A stretch of DNA of 64,000 nucleotides from Ectocarpus siliculosus (GCA_000310025.1 FN649728.1:2474297-2538296), one strand, 5' to 3'; counted from the first letter of the stretch, positions 53,401-63,103 are shown. Notes: a model not told the origin generated them from the sequence alone. Made by a program: numbers and translations.

Positions 53401-54940
53401 ACTTCGAACAACGGGGAAATCGCTCCCTGTCGCACATCCACTGCTCACTGCTCCCAACGACGATTGCTGGAGACTTTTGTCCTCTTGCGTTGTAGATGGC
53501 GTAAATCTCGTGTGGACAGCGTTTCAAACAATCGTTTTGTCTTCTCTCCCGGATGCGAACCGCTTTAGGGTGGAATCTTCGCACCGGGACAGCACGTCAG
53601 ACGTGCTACCAGCAACGAAAGAAGGGGAAGAGGAGGGGGAAGCGGCGCGGGAAAGCCCCACGCCCGTGTCGATCGGAAGTGGCGAGGAAGAGAGACCTGA
53701 GTCAGTCGAGCCAGAGGCTACACCGCTGATCCCCGTGCACCAGCCGCAAGATGAGCTCGAACTTATTGGAGATTTGGAGGGCACCCGGTCGCTGACTCTA
53801 AGAGGCGTACCGAAAACACATGCAGACAAGAAGACTCGCCGATGTTCCACGTCTTCGGCCACGGGTACTCGAACGCCCTGCCCGCTTGCCTCGAATAGAC
53901 GAGGAAAACTGTCTTCCCCCGCAGCAGCAGCAGCAGGGCTAAGGGACACTGGGCGACTGGAATCAAAAGAAAAAGGAGGAGGAGGAGAGAAATGGAGCAA
54001 AAAGCGCGGTGTAAGCAGCGGGAGCGGCGGACGGAAGGGCAAGCGTCAGTATTTGCCGCCGTTGTCGCTGGAGCAGCAGCAATCTTGGTCGTCGGTGCCC
54101 TCCGCCGCCCTTTCTCGCTCGCTGACAGATGTTCACTCGATATACTCATCGCTCGGCGGCGCGGGAAGGGGTTCAAGGCCAAGAGGCTTCGGTGTTATCA
54201 CTGGCCCATTCACGAGCAGACAGAGGTCGTTCAAGAAGAGACATATGAGGCCACGGACGGCGGACGGTACCACGAGTCCCACCCGTTCAGGGGTATTGAT
54301 ATTCGTCACCAAGAGGAGCAATTTCGATTTTTCTGGGCAACAGCAGGGTGCCGTCGAGTCGGCGACGAGCCACAGCGGTCATAGTCCAACGGGGACAAGA
54401 AGATGCTCGACCGCTCGCCCCCACCACCGCGGCGGGGTGAAGAGCACAGTGAACTTGCACCGCGGGTTTGGGACCGAGGGCACAAGCAAAAACGCACAAT
54501 CGCACGGCTCGAACTCGGATCGTCTGTCACCGTCGCCCAGGCAGAATCAGCGGCCAAAGACGGTGCCACTCGATACGATGCGTACCCCATCGCACCGGGA
54601 GGAAGACGGGCCTTGTACCTGGTTTCGTGCCGAGACCCCCTCGTACATGTCTAGCGCGCTTGACCAGCACACCCAAGGGCCGTGGAAAGGAGCCGGGAGC
54701 GGCGGCGGTAGGATAGAGAACAATACAGGTTCTTCGGATGACCGTCATCGCCGAGCTGTTCGCCGTGTGCGGGCCCGAACCGCGATGTCGGCAAAGAGAA
54801 CGGGGCCTGCGGCCGCCTCAGCAAAGGCAGACGTTTGTCGCCGCCAGGATCTGATCATGTCGCCCGAAAGGGCAGCGGCTCGGCTGGCCAATATCCGCAA
54901 GGTGTATGGGTCGGGGGGTACCAAACGCATTTGGTTGTAG
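29483..54940 (+). CDS. Soluble adenylyl cyclase-like protein (two class III cyclase domains plus P-loop ATPase), multi-exon
   Basis: Exons followed: 34104-34192, 34553-34631, 34944-35044, 35846-35956, 36266-36571, 37073-37216, 37744-37926, 38632-38796, 39669-39780, 40091-40202, 40374-40530, 41166-41279, 42305-42376, 42774-43316, 43596-44093, 44413-44866, 45292-45437, 45791-46016, 46357-46781, 47156-about 47320, 48981-49092, 49643-50033, 50365-50530, 50800-51045, 51326-51421, 51734-51994, 52411-52553, 53569-54940 (stop). Phases close at almost every junction. Tentative 5' exons are 29,483-29,602 and 30,391-30,417; the start codon is not fixed. The order C1-C2-ATPase-helical repeats is that of animal soluble adenylyl cyclase (ADCY10), which makes cAMP from ATP and responds to bicarbonate. 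At over 2,300 residues this protein is longer, owing to Ala/Gly/Ser inserts. Catalysis is inferred from domain order. Confidence 0.85.
31754..33563 (+). pseudogene. Broken LINE-type (non-LTR) retrotransposon inside a cyclase intron
   Basis: The pieces in order are SISEGQAGFRKKRGCVDHAF, CFFLDVKKAYDTVWRKGLWK, then GMLFADDFVGMSDTPEGLQL (the FADD catalytic motif), PPLEYAGEVWEGNKK with LEAAQMKAAKIILGCSKRT, and a C-terminal CDCGFECEDRVHVVAECQLY. This is the RT palm, thumb and Cys/His tail of a LINE-like protein. The frame changes at least three times and has stops near 32,078, 32,333 and 32,870, and the 5' part is absent. It runs in the same direction as the host gene, in the intron between the exon candidates at 30,417 and 34,104. 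Confidence 0.85.
33497..33592 (+). repeat. Dispersed repeat with tRNA A-box-like core, copy 3
   Basis: GTGGTCAATGGTCTAACCGC followed by TAAGGCATGC resembles the 5' half of a tRNA. It is shared with 5,568-5,640 and partly with 15,541-15,585, and it lies at the 3' end of the LINE-like remnant. It ends in a C-rich run. Confidence 0.55.
34104..36571 (+). CDS. Cyclase exons: first catalytic domain C1
   Basis: Five exons (34104-34192, 34553-34631, 34944-35044, 35846-35956, 36266-36571) encode QAGFGAEQLKVVLNSFFK, RLMSTITDHEGDVLRLAGDA, LIVAFTDGHGNRGTVDPCLL, VMHLHVALGVGTLQLYTVGS, EGGWQYVAAGEPF and DLATAMEDGTAGELV. GAEQL...LN, the AGDAL metal-site Asp and the G.W....GEP block are characteristic of C1 in soluble adenylyl cyclases. 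The remainder of the last exon (about 80 residues, Ser/Glu-rich) is not conserved. Confidence 0.9.
35104..35145 (+). repeat. SINE head fragment
   Basis: ACCCGGTGGTCTAGTGGTAT followed by CCTCGAAAACC matches the first 40 bases of the SINE copies at 13,566 and 17,887. The rest of the element is missing. It is in an intron of the cyclase gene. Confidence 0.55.
37073..37216 (+). CDS. Cyclase exon: C1-C2 linker
   Basis: The 48-codon exon reads IEAALERTSREMQAQEIQRR, then a Gly/Asp/Thr stretch and VRDVWEGFQ. It is charged and helix-prone. Phase 0 on both sides. No catalytic motif. Confidence 0.7.
37744..40530 (+). CDS. Cyclase exons: second catalytic domain C2
   Basis: Exons 37744-37926 (or from 37,759), 38632-38796, 39669-39780, 40091-40202 and 40374-40530. 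They encode RRFIPPPILYVCEAEESGWF, IGRVAVIFVNIAIEG, VIKEFSVDDKGTVMVGAMGL, VGISFGPVFTASIGGTRREF, MLVGDVVNTAARLMSAG and RFSNGVVVVDSVTAGLAREL, then FEQLGTISLKGKAVKVEVYT. The split NTA/ARL codon and SLKGK..VEVY are diagnostic for class III cyclases. FVNIAI has Asn where catalytic domains carry the first metal Asp, as expected of the partner domain. An Ala-rich insert follows MSAGK. Confidence 0.92.
39161..39304 (+). repeat. Tandem duplication of a 72-base unit in an intron
   Basis: AGGGTTCCGAGCGTACATTA begins at 39,161 and again at 39,233. The two units differ at only a few positions. It lies in the intron between the C2 exons 38,796 and 39,669. Confidence 0.85.
41166..42376 (+). CDS. Cyclase exons: ATPase module, Walker A
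   Basis: The exon to 41,279 encodes FKMIGRAKLRATLLERASSL and FEGGLLVLQ. The exon 42305-42376 encodes GEPGVGKTLLLEECGREWQR plus EGVQ. Together they form the FIGR...L...L entry strand and a textbook P-loop (GEPGVGKT), as in the NTPase part of soluble adenylyl cyclases. The acceptor at 41,166 has a poor pyrimidine tract, so that exon may start elsewhere. Confidence 0.88.
41461..41508 (-). repeat. (CAA)n-tailed repeat fragment, minus strand
   Basis: A (GTT)n run followed by GTCTTCACATTAAA is the reverse complement of the TTTAATGTGAAGAC(AAC)n tail of the family at 19,172 and 19,343. Confidence 0.55.
42774..44866 (+). CDS. Cyclase exons: post-P-loop region with long low-complexity inserts
   Basis: Exons 42774-43316, 43596-44093 and 44413-44866. 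The first starts AYLRVTNGAPFSAWRGIMHS, matching the T.P..AWR motif after the P-loop in this family. An unconserved insert follows with a run of about 20 alanines (43,111-43,162). The second holds EMERDETFGRMPWWAGAFGA and VLRFCEIFFPDN. The third starts VLCTLLEGEPPAENIGS, passes a Gly/Ser array (44,500-44,690) and ends KSRFSVLLGMLTIATMVDAE. Phases fit. Confidence 0.65.
45292..46781 (+). CDS. Cyclase exons: Walker B strand and following polar inserts
   Basis: Exon 45292-45437 encodes VRGVVAVLDDGHEMDPYSCD, a hydrophobic strand ending in DD with the following H...DP as in Walker B of this ATPase class. It is preceded by a GSSVGSSVGS repeat. Exon 45791-46016 adds KYLHQRLLVVLVSPPLPG and an acidic tail. 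Exon 46357-46781 (from a GTACAG acceptor) adds NVLPILNAVGELES and a basic Ser/Gly region ending in TLHLQ. The frame of 45,791-46,016 is supported by phase; an alternative frame is also open. Confidence 0.6.
47156..47320 (+). CDS. Cyclase exon, uncertain ends
   Basis: The open phase-0 frame after GGAAG reads TLPAPILSDSNIEPNPIGMV and PDESGILPSGLEKAKD. No single donor stands out before the stop at about 47,390. It is included because it lies between phase-compatible neighbours and follows a pyrimidine-rich acceptor region. Confidence 0.3.
48981..51045 (+). CDS. Cyclase exons: ATPase C-terminal (winged-helix/STAND-like) region
   Basis: Exons 48981-49092, 49643-50033, 50365-50530 and 50800-51045. 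They give VLVRSLRYEETVQLGCRHLG (compare L.PL...E....C..LG), VALYLQTNGNPLSIIGYCNL (the ..TGGNP.F..E motif), VPSSVESRIIAFLGCLSAQQ with LRVMSVIGTRAIEAELVE (compare LP.S....I..R.D.L......L...SVIG), then EDLHALEACRLIKIDK and LTLSFRDLVIHQ. These match the family segment after segment. Ala-rich inserts interrupt at 49,850 and 50,925. Confidence 0.85.
50733..50772. repeat. Short C-rich minisatellite CCTCCCCCTCG
   Basis: Three and a half units of CCTCCCCCTCG(C) in an intron of the cyclase gene. Confidence 0.8.
51326..52553 (+). CDS. Cyclase exons: helical (TPR-like) region
   Basis: Exon 51326-51421 continues VIHQ with VVYKRLSHNHRNQLHGSIAD plus WLSYRQQQSAKS, the usual 'Y..L....R..LH..IA.W' helix. Exon 51734-51994 carries a basic insert and then FTPMIVHHLTLAHHEQK (the HH tract before the repeats). 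Exon 52411-52553 reads AMIRAHIFGVKELEQWAMGT and VPEDLLRLAKGCKEFM. Phases are 0, 0 and 2, and the final exon supplies the missing base. Confidence 0.75.
53569..54940 (+). CDS. Cyclase terminal exon: long polar tail
   Basis: This exon of 1,372 bases starts in the phase required by 52,553 and ends at TAG 54,938-54,940. It is rich in Ser, Arg, Gly and Glu (GEEEGEAARESPTPVSIGSG, then SKKRGVSSGSGGRKGKRQ), with no domain. Near the end it has LIMSPERAAARLANIRKVYG. It is probably disordered. It could belong to a separate gene, but the phase match and acceptor argue for one gene. Confidence 0.6.
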
Positions 54941-55704
54941 TCTGCGCGACACCGCAGAGTTTTAGAGGTCGATTCCGTGGGCACCGTTCAAGGGCGAGGC
55001 AGACGGTAAAGGAAGGTATATTGATCGGTGGCTCGCCAAACATTTTCAAGGCGGCTTACGTGCCAAAGGGTGCCTTCAGACCCATTTTGATGCGCGAGTT
55101 TTAGTTCGCGAACGCCGCGTTGCTCGGTAAGCATTGTACTTCTCGGGGTATACAGCTCCATAAGTCTGCACGAATGAGAAAATTTTCCTGGTTATCACCT
55201 GGGTAGGAAAGCGCGTGAAGTTCTCAATGAAAACATTGTGCCGGCGTGCCCAGTGGTTTTGCCCACATCAGGTCGGAGATTGAAAAGGCGACGCGAAGAT
55301 ATGTCGGTTGAATATGTTGAGCGAAAGCAGTGGGCAGCACGCTCGTGTGGCCAGATAGCATCCCAGAATGGTGGCCTGGGCCACCCTGGATTTACAGTCC
55401 GCGAAAGAACGTGGGAATTGGTACTAAAGAAATCCCTATCGATTAAGTTCAGGAAGATAAGCAGGAATACCTCCTTAGACTATGCCCTTAAAAAGTTCTT
55501 TTGGAGGGTTTCGACTTCTGTCCTACACCACTCCGATGTACATCTGTGCTTGTGCGTTCTACTTCATCTTGTCCAACTTGTCAGTCACCATAGTTAACGA
55601 ACATTTTCGCTCAACATGGACTCTTGTGCCCAAACGCCTTGTTGGGACTCTCGTGCCACCCTCCTCCTCAGATTTGGACCCCCTTGTGTTGTTGAGAACG
55701 AAGG

Positions 55705-56435
55705 TTATCGAAACGTATCGTTGAGAAGGGCTATCCTCTCGAGCGTTTCCCTCCCGCCGTGTCGTCGATACTCCCGGTCGTAATCCCCCCCTCTCTGCTC
55801 GCAATATCCCCTGTACAGCCTAGCCTTTGCCGAGGCCCCGACGCCCAAACCGTCCACGCCCACTCGTACACGCACGTCAATATCCCCTCCCGCGGCATCG
55901 AAATCCTCGGTGACACTCCTACCGCGGGTGCCACCACTCCGGCCACGAAGTCCTCCCCCTGAGCCAGGGCCATCACACGCCTCAAACATATTGTTTTCAT
56001 GGTGCTTGCTGCAACCGGTAACCTTCCCGTGGTCGATGCACGCCTCGGTTGAGTGTGTGGCTGTAGTTGTTGATGGTCGTCGAGCCCCTTTTTCAGCCGG
56101 GGGGCTCCGGTCGCGAACCCGGGTTGTTCTGTCGGCGTAGATTTCAGCATTGTCTGTTGCTCCAGATAGTAGCAGCTGGGGTTTAGGGCGAGTAGCAGCA
56201 TCGCGGAAGTGTGGCGAGAGCTGCTTCTGCGACTGTTTTTGTGGGTCCAGCTGTCGGCGAGCTCCTTCGAAAGCGACGCTAGTTTCCAGCTCTTTGCGGC
56301 CCCACCGATTGCCACGTTCGTTGTGGTAGTTGTTGCTGTTGTCGGCGGCGGCGTTGATGTTGATGTTGTTACTGGTGCATCTCCCTGCCGTGCGGTGGCT
56401 CTCTTGCGGTGTTCTCATGCACGTGGCGGCTGTAG
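55705..56435 (-). CDS. Low-complexity frame, possible terminal exon
   Basis: An open frame after the acceptor CTGGTGACTACAG reads TCMRTPQESHRTAGRCTSNN and ends LERIALLNDTFR before a stop. It is rich in Asn, Gly, Arg and Asp. It could be the last exon of the unknown gene or chance. Confidence 0.35.
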
Positions 56436-59400
56436 TCACCAGCCTGTTCGAAACAAGCGTGCGACCGAGTCGTCCGCCGTTGACGACAATCGAAAGGAAC
56501 AGGATAGTAGCAGGGAGTAAACACTGTCATCGTAAGATGCAAAACGTAGTTCACTTGCTAGCGGTCGCGATATTTACAACAGACAATAGGGGAGGACGCG
56601 GGAAATACAATTTGAGTAGAAGTACATGTTCCCTTTTGCGTGTCAACAGCAAGTCCAAACATTGTTCCTTGCTGCTTCAAGGACGTGTTAGCAACGGAGT
56701 TGCGTGGTTCGTTCATTATCAACGACGAAAACTCGCCCCATCAACTATCACAAAAGATGGGGTCCCTCTAGTGCCCCCCCCTTCCGTCGAAGTTCGACTG
56801 CATCTCATGATTCCTCACCCCACCACGCTCCCATGGCCCGCATCTAGTTCGGCGATAACCTGGAACAATCCTTGTCCACGAAACACAACTGATGGCAGAG
56901 ATTCTACCGGCGCCACGCCGCCCACAAGAGGTCTTTCTGAGGATGCTAGAACCAGAGAGTGACAACCCACCTCAAGCGCCCACCCACACCCAAAACCAGC
57001 CACGTGCCGTGAGCGACATTCGTTTGTGTGGAAAGAGCTTCACCTTGTAGCGTGTGAGGAAGAATATATCCCTCTGGCCGTCTCTCCGTCCCCCGTTGCC
57101 GTACTCATCGGCCACACCCTTGCCCCCGGCGTGGAAGCCGCCCGTGAGGGCGGCGTCGGCCCCGCAGACTTGTTCTTGACGGGTCCACAACAAACCGCCC
57201 GAGGAGGAGTTTTCGCGAAGCCATATCCGAGGCTCGTGCCAGCGGTGGGTGACGTCGTTGTGCGGCTCGCGTCTCGGCTCGAGCGAGCCCGCGCCCTGCT
57301 CGCAACCATTTTCCGAGCCTCTGGGCTGCGGAAGGAGGAAGGAGGGAGTGAGGTGGGAGTGGAAGGGGTGTGGGTACGTGGGCGGGCGGGCGGGCGGGCG
57401 TGCATTGATTGTATACACACCTTGATTCGCAACCCTAGCGACGGCGCGTCATCGAGCTGCAACAGCGATTGTGTGTTTAACTCGCTGGGAAGGGCTCGGG
57501 AAAATATCTCCAAAGAAGGGTTGATGATATTTGGTGGTGGTGCACACGACCTATCCTGCCCTCTAGAGGAAAAACCGCTTACGTGTACGATCCCGAAGGA
57601 GCTTTTCCTGACAGAGATCAAGAAACGTGAAAACTAGGCAGTCATGAACACGTTCGACGCTGTACATCAGTCGTGCCTGGAATCGGCCACGTCACTAACC
57701 TGGCAGCGCCTCTTACCTGCAGGGGTTTGGGAACACGTATCCAAGGGTGGTGCTAGTAGCGAAGAGAGCTTCCCCTGTCCTTCGAGTCCCGCCTGGCCTG
57801 TCCCTGTCCAACTGGGTCGCCGTGCTTGCTCTACCGGCATTCGCAGCCTATACGTACATTGAACACAGGCGGGTCCATGAGAGCTGAAATCCTTTGGGAT
57901 TTTCTTCGCATCACACGGGCATGTTCCAGGGAATCCAAATAGTCGGAGAACGAATAAAGCTCACCGCCAGTACGACATGGACTGATAATACCGAGCTTTT
58001 GAAAGAAAGTGTGATCACGCGTACGAGTTGAGGCGGACGGGGGGAACGGGTTCGTGCTCGCTTCCCTGTGTCAGTCCCCGTTGGTGACCACAGGCAGAGC
58101 TCGCTTTGTAGGCAGCAAGGACGGCAGTCTCTTTGCTCTTCAAGACACATCTGCCTATTACCTTACGGTCGCACGCCTTCAGGGACAAACCGTATTGTCC
58201 ATACATCGACGTATTGAATCTCTCGCTAACTACATGCTACCGTCACTCATTTGCCTGCCACCTGTGGGCTCTAGCACCTTCCTCGATTGCAAACCGGTTT
58301 GCGAGGGAACCTTTTCCTCCCGCGCCTCTGTCAACCAGACAAATTCTTGCATTAAGAACAATGAACCTGCGACAGAGAATAACCTCGAGACACCCGTGCA
58401 CTGTGTACAACCTTTCGGGGATTGAAACTTCGAAAAATAGCGCGGCAGTTTCGTACTAGATTCTCCGGGTGCCCAGTCCATGGAAGAGGACATTTACTAA
58501 GCGTAGCTGCACTTTGTATGTGTCACCTTCTTGTGCTCAGCCGCGACCCCAACTACGGATACGCCTCTCACTATTCTGCATCCAGAAAGCTATCTCGCTT
58601 TACTTGTCTGTATCTTACCTCGTCCGCCGGCCCGAGCTCTAGGGTGGCTGCTGTGGAGGACCAGCCATTAATAGCAGAGGAAGTAGCAGCAGCGGCACCA
58701 GAGGAAGCAGATTCCAACCGGGCCCGCGCCCGTCGACGTGCGGCTAGCAAAGTTGCAGACATTTCTAGGAAGTTTTTTTTGCTTCTCAGACGCGGTGCAG
58801 TCGAAGGCTGGGGCGGTGACGCGTTCCCCGCAATTCCAGTTTTCTCTTTGCACGGGGTCGGGGCTGGAGCCCGTCCTCCTCCTCCTCCTCCTCCTCCTCC
58901 TCCCATAGGAACGGCCGCGAGCTGTGACATGTTTTCGGCGTCTTCCTTCTCCTCCTCCGCTACCGGCGTGAACGGTCCCTCGTAGTAGAAGCGGGGAATG
59001 AACCTCGTGGTGACTTCCTGGGTTCGTTGTTTCGACAAACCACGTATGTGAAAAACGAAAAAGAGGCTCTCTTAATTAAACGTCAGGGACTATACTTCGC
59101 TAACTATGGGCGACAAAACCGCTCAGTCAGGTGAAAACGATGTCAACCTGTCATAAATATCAAGGACGAAACTTCGCTAACCCTGGGCCGCGAAGAAAAC
59201 GTCCCGCTGGTGTTCCTTGCGCTACCAAGTGCCGCTCGTGCAGACAAGGCGCAAGAACCTCATGCACACTGACGGCTTCACAAGTGGAGGACAGTGCAGC
59301 TTGATTGTGAGCGCGACTCTGCATTGAGGTGGCGTTGAGGAAGAGTACCTTGAGGCGCGCAAACCCGCCGGGGTATCAACGAGGAGGGGGAAACGAAAGG

Positions 59401-62400
59401 GGAAGTAGACGGAGACGCTCTGCGCGGCGACCGTGCACCATGTGTAGCGAAGCGAAGATTCTTTTCCCGGGATCTACGATGCGCACCTGCAGCATGTCTA
59501 GCTCCCTAGAAGAATCTAAGTTCTTGCTTGGCTCATGGATTCTTGTGGCTCTTTGTTTACCTCGTGCAGGGCAGCGAGAAGCCTCTTGCCCTCCCGACCG
59601 CCCTTCGTGTCCAAGAACGGGTAGCAGTTGCACAGCACGGTCTGCACCCCGTGGCGAACCGCCGCCACCGCGATGGGTAAGTGTACCAGTCTCGCCCGAC
59701 GGGACGCCCCAAGCGACGACCTGGCAAGGGCACGGAGAACAACTTTGCTGAGTTCCCCACCTGTTTCCCACGATCCTTTTGATGTAATGGACGGATTTGA
59801 CCATCTTCCCAGTCCACCGCCGTTTGACTTGTCCTGCTTTTACCCTTGCTTTGCACGGGGTCAACTACACATCAAAACAACCGACTCGTCTGATTTGATG
59901 TTCGGGACGGAATTCCACACTCGATACCAGGTCCGACAGGGTGGTTCCGCCTCCCTCATCGTCCACGGGCACACTACTGCAGTTCGCATATGTTGACTGG
60001 CACGTCGGTGACAAGTTCAAAGGGAGTCGACCCAATCAGCGACTGCATTGACGCGAAACGCCGACCATCGCCAAGGGACACACTCTCCCCTTCGTCTGGG
60101 GTCAATAAACCCCCAATTACGATAACGGGGACAGCTCGCAACTGCAGGGTATCACTTGAAACGAGCCTCCCAAGGCCAGGATCTACAGATTTTGTGCCGA
60201 CGAACTGCTTCACCTCAGGCTAGACCAGGATTCGACCACCGCCACGAACAAACTCTCCGCCTCGTCCTTGGTCAGCTCGGGACGTTGTTGCCGTTTCCTT
60301 GCCTTCTGTGAATAGGACGACACAAAGCACTTGTAGCTTAAAATATAAAATATGGCACCCATCGGGGCCGCCGTGGATGCCACCATATGAAGCGGTTGGT
60401 ACTAAGCACCTCTAGTTATGTGAACTCGAAGATATATGAGCAAATAGTACCGCACACCATGAAAGTTAAGTACCAGCACTAGAAGCAACACAAAAATATC
60501 TTGGGTCAGACCCATATAACCCACCTGTGGAGGCACCAAAGCACTGTTCGATGTTGCCGTCAGGCTCCTGGCGCCCTCCTTGCGGAGTGAAGGGTGCTGA
60601 TGTAATCCTTGCTCTTTTCTCTCTCCTTCTGTATGAATAGAAGATCACGTATCGCAACATGAAACATAGGCGTGGAAGGACGAATTGTGTCTCAGGAGTA
60701 GAGAGGTGACGGTCGGGGGACTGTGCTACGATTGTGACCCGGATCGGAGTTCCTCACCTAGAGAGAGGAGAACGTTCTAGGCGTACGTAGAGCTAAGACT
60801 GCCATTGAAAACCGTTACGTTGTAATACAACTCGAATGCCCCGTGCCTCCTCAAGTTCTCCTTTGTAAGTTGGGGTACGACAGAGACATCAAACTGTTCG
60901 CTGACCCAAAAAAAACTTGAAGTTGAACAGACGCACCCGAGCCTTGCTTAAGTCGAGTGTGCTCTGTGTTCTACCTGCGTGGTCCTCGTGATGGATGCTG
61001 TCGCTACCATTGCTGTCGTCTTCTCCTTGCTTGGATGTTGCTGCTGCTAGCGTTGCTGTCGTCGCTCGCGGGGAATGTCCTGCGGAGGTGCCTGAAATAA
61101 GTACCCTGCTGCTACCACCGCTGCTCGCATCGCCGATCTTCACGCGAGACTGTGTGATTGAGGAGGCGAGGGGAAGACTCCTTTTAGTGTTGCAAATGAT
61201 ATTTGTTGGTTGGTTACAGTATGGCATCCTCGAGGAGGCGGTACTACTTCTTTGAGGATGCCACGAGCACGAGGATAATTGCCTGCAGTCCTGGAGCATC
61301 TCGTCCACTTTCCTAGGACAGCCACAGCTTGGGACTTGAACGGATTAAAGCATTTGAGGTTGTGATAGAATTCGGTTGTATTTACTCACGAGGTCGTCTG
61401 ACAGACTGAGAACAACCCGCTCGGTGCTTAGTATTCGACGCGTGACAGTTGTTCTTGATAGCGTCGTATTCATGGCAAGACAAGCGTATGCCAGCGCAAG
61501 TCTCAAGCTCACCCTTCGAGCTATACGTGCCCCTCAGTCGACGCTGCACACATGAACTCATCTGTGCTGGCCCTTTGTTTACTGGTAGGGGTGGACGATA
61601 CGAAACAAAGAACTTAAAACGACACACCCTCACCTTCTGTTTCCTCATGGACAAGCGGTAGTCGTTCTTGAGAAGCACGCAGTCGTCGCGGTCCTTATGC
61701 GCCAGCACGAAGGGGAGCAACATGATCCAGTACAGGTAGTGGGACAGCAACCTTAACCCAAAACATCGAGAGAACCAAACGCAACGAATAAGAAACAGAA
61801 CAATGCACGGCTTCTCCTGCACATCGGATCAAAATGAGTTCAAAGCCTATTTCATGGGGACAGAATCAGTTCAGCGTATCACGTTATCCGGTGAAAACAT
61901 GGCCCTTTTGACAAGCCAAAGACAACCAACCGCTGTTGGAAAAACAAGTTACGCTTTCGTCTCATTCAAAATGGCGATCTTGGAAGTATTGACATGCAAA
62001 GACGTTTGGCCTTGGCAACGTGCACACTGAACCCCTACCTATGTCCGTCTTGAACCCAGAGAGAAAAACATTACAAACGGTAGTGCCTCCATCTGCATTA
62101 GAAGGGGTGGGGGAACTCGTCGAAACCGAATAGATCGGCCGTGGTACAAAGTATTGTCGCCATCTGCCTGTTGCCTCCACTCACCCGATTAGCCTCCCTG
62201 GACCCTCGGACATGATAATATTCTTGAGCGACGACCGCACTGAAATATCTGTGAACTTTTCTCCGTGCTTGTGGAACGAAAAATTCCTGGCGAAAGCGGC
62301 TTGGACCGTTGCAATAGCTGACATGTCCACCTTCAAGATTAAACGAAACAATCAAAGAAGGCAGGCCACATGCCCAGGCAGTGCGCAGGCGGACGCGGGG

Positions 62401-63103
62401 GGGGCGGAGAACAGACTTCTTCCAAACTCTATTAACGGAACTTATCACGGCGCACCATCTGAACGCAAAAGTCACGCATGGTACACCGTGCTGCACAATA
62501 TAGATTGTGCGTTATCGTCCTAGCAGCTCAATTTAGTCCTCAACAATTCCATCGATACTTGGGCTATGCGAACGTGGCAGAAGCTGCGCCTTCATCCAAA
62601 AGCTCTATATGCGCGACTACTGTAGGATACATAGCGAAAGAAAGCGACAACCGAATTCATTCGCGCATCACCTTGGGAGGGTCGAGCATCTTTCTTCTCT
62701 CTTGAGCAAACTCTACCGCATCGCAGGGCACCTGCTCGTCGAAAGTTCCGCCACCGCCGCCGTCGCTCCCGGCAACATCACCTCCCACGCCCCCTTTCTG
62801 TTGCAAAGCCACCGGGTTTCTTTTGGAAACCCCATCCCCGGACGCTCCGGTGTTCGCTTGTCGGCCGTGCTGATGGCCCCGCTCTCGTTGAGCGCGCTTC
62901 TCGAAGTTGCGGTTGTTGGTAAGAAGCCCGCGACTCGTCTCGGTGTTCCTCATGGCCAGGTCGCCGTTTTGTCGGCGCCAGGCGTTCCTGTCGCGGGCGG
63001 TGGTTGTTGCCGCTTTCGACTGAGGCGACGGCATCGTCGCTGCTGCCCCCCCAGCCGTATCAGCACGATGCGCACCGTCCTTGCCTGTAGTTGTTTCCAT
63101 CAT
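55705..63103 (-). CDS. Unrecognised multi-exon gene
   Basis: The phase-consistent exons are 63103-62672 and 62286-62185. After a missing link, 61751-61634, 61149-60975, 60607-60525, 60305-60214 and 59720-59561 join in phase. Then 59017-58619 and 57325-57044 are strong stand-alone exons, and a frame at about 56,435-55,705 could hold the stop. Telling segments are EFFVPQARRKVHRYFSAVVA, LLSHYLYWIMLLPFVLAHKD, KRQQRPELTKDEAESLFVAV, LVHLPIAVAAVRHGVQTVLC, TTRFIPRFYYEGPFTPVAEE and VTHRWHEPRIWLRENSSSG. I cannot assign a family. One hydrophobic stretch (YLYWIMLLPFVLA) could be membrane-spanning. The start is tentative: ATGATG at 63,103-63,098 in the open frame. It may be more than one gene. Confidence 0.5.
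57044..57325 (-). CDS. Unknown gene: 94-codon exon
   Basis: It follows the strong acceptor CCTTCCTCCTTCCGCAG. It reads PRGSENGCEQGAGSLEPRRE, HNDVTHRWHEPRIWLRENSS, GGLLWTRQEQVCGADAALTG, GFHAGGKGVADEYG and GQRDIFFLTRYK, and then a GTGAAG donor in phase 0. No family recognised. Confidence 0.55.
57387..57409. repeat. (GGGC)n microsatellite
   Basis: Five to six tandem GGGC units on the plus strand, directly upstream (minus strand) of the exon at 57,325. Confidence 0.85.
58619..59017 (-). CDS. Unknown gene: exon with poly-Gly run
   Basis: 133 codons from a CCCAG acceptor to a GTAAGA donor. It starts EVTTRFIPRFYYEGPFTPVA, has a ten-Gly run encoded by the (CCT)n tract at 58,876-58,903, and continues RSKKNFLEMSATLLAARRRA to LELGPADE. 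Confidence 0.6.
59561..59720 (-). CDS. Unknown gene: conserved-looking exon
   Basis: The 53 codons after the base that completes Arg read SSLGASRRARLVHLPIAVAA, VRHGVQTVLCNCYPFLDTKG and GREGKRLLAALHE. The mix of hydrophobic strands and charged turns looks like a folded domain. The donor is GTAAAC, phase 0. Confidence 0.6.
60214..61751 (-). CDS. Unknown gene: four linked exons
   Basis: Exons 61751-61634 (LLSHYLYWIMLLPFVLAHKD to RLSMRKQK), 61149-60975 (SRVKIGDASSGGSSRVLISG to IHHEDHA), 60607-60525 (HQHPSLRKEGARSLTATSNS to PPQ) and 60305-60214 (KARKRQQRPELTKDEAESLF to WSSL). Phases 0, 1 and 0 close at every junction and all acceptors are pyrimidine-tract AG. Confidence 0.6.
62672..63103 (-). CDS. 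Unknown gene: probable first exon
   Basis: It reads MMETTTGKDGAHRADTAGGA and runs as a polar, Gly-rich segment to EFAQERRKMLDPPK before a GTGATG donor in phase 0. The frame stays open to 63,136 upstream without another ATG. Confidence 0.5.

Noticed and set aside
57026..57637. Plus-strand 203-codon frame
   Set aside because: It overlaps a minus-strand exon with excellent splice sites and lacks any motif. Judged a shadow of that exon.
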